From contig VXOJ01000008.1 in NCBI GenBank assembly GCA_009840115.1, forward strand, positions 1 through 62,201: a stretch of DNA of 62,201 nt, written 5' to 3'. The notes under the pieces are model-generated. The model had not been told where the DNA came from. It saw only the letters and a program-made list of their open reading frames with translations, and ran no database searches. This DNA comes from Gemmatimonadales bacterium. GTDB lineage: Bacteria; Gemmatimonadota; Gemmatimonadetes; Palauibacterales; Palauibacteraceae. How positions within the stretch are numbered: position 1 is the stretch's first letter; each line of letters starts with the position of its first letter. The translations under genes and the position numbers were made by a program. Shown in pieces: positions 62,113-62,201 of the stretch.

Positions 62113-62201
<89 letters not shown>

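Overview
The window is a GC-rich, gene-dense bacterial contig end with about 48 protein genes and no rRNA, tRNA, CRISPR array or insertion sequence that I could recognise. The gene content fits a Gemmatimonadota-type organism, possibly a marine or sponge-associated one: exported VPS10/BNR-repeat proteins, six-bladed beta-propeller lipoproteins, carboxypeptidase-regulatory-like secreted proteins, a CxxCH protein fused to a copper-monooxygenase-like region, and many signal-peptide-bearing hydrolases. This placement is an inference from gene families, not a phylogenetic result. Genes are tightly packed, and at least twelve start codons overlap the previous stop as ATGA or GTGA.

Layout. 0-3.8 kb: partial NudC-like pyrophosphatase, HAD dehalogenase, alpha/beta hydrolase, nitrilase-family amidase, SRAP DNA-crosslink protein. 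3.8-8.2 kb: an MscS-type channel translationally coupled to a 1041-residue protein with a degenerate P-loop. 8.2-11.4 kb: DUF481 barrel, M20 amidohydrolase, CmpX-like membrane protein. 11.6-15.2 kb: aconitase X small and large subunits, fused by a GTGA overlap to a lower-GC two-gene ATPase/TOPRIM cassette that looks like an acquired defence system. 15.3-26.4 kb: racemase, CapA, D-aminoacylase, VPS10 protein, DUF1295 enzyme, two tandem beta-propeller lipoproteins, DoxX. 26.5-36.5 kb: a long minus-strand run with two unknown tandem paralogues, a cyclase, a sodium:solute symporter preceded by two small membrane proteins, M28 peptidase, BsuPI-like lipoprotein, GNAT, glycosylasparaginase and phosphodiesterase. 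36.5-45.7 kb: lipoprotein plus barrel, SulP and NSS transporters, PdxH, a Big2/leucine-rich-repeat lipoprotein, D-amino-acid oxidoreductase, ECF sigma factor and ArsI. 45.9-51 kb: second M20, regulatory-like secreted protein, PQQ dehydrogenase. 51.1-55.1 kb: metal-handling cluster (His-rich lipoprotein, ZnuD-like TonB receptor, small His/Cys membrane protein, CopC). 55.1-62.2 kb: a likely selenoprotein of the ArsC/glutaredoxin type with an in-frame UGA, DinB, VOC, metallo-beta-lactamase fold protein, small membrane protein, the copper-monooxygenase-like pair and a frameshifted third beta-propeller that ends in a poly-G artefact.

How the genes work together. A recurring theme is scavenging of peptides and unusual amino acids: D-aminoacylase, two exported M20 enzymes, glycosylasparaginase, M28 peptidase, racemase, FAD-dependent D-amino-acid oxidoreductase, and sodium-coupled SSS and NSS transporters. 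A second theme is metal and metalloid handling (ArsI, ECF sigma, TonB receptor, CopC). The most unusual items are the UGA-containing redox gene at 55118-55441, the MscS/degenerate-ATPase pair, the ATPase/TOPRIM cassette, and the two unknown paralogues at 26557-28256.
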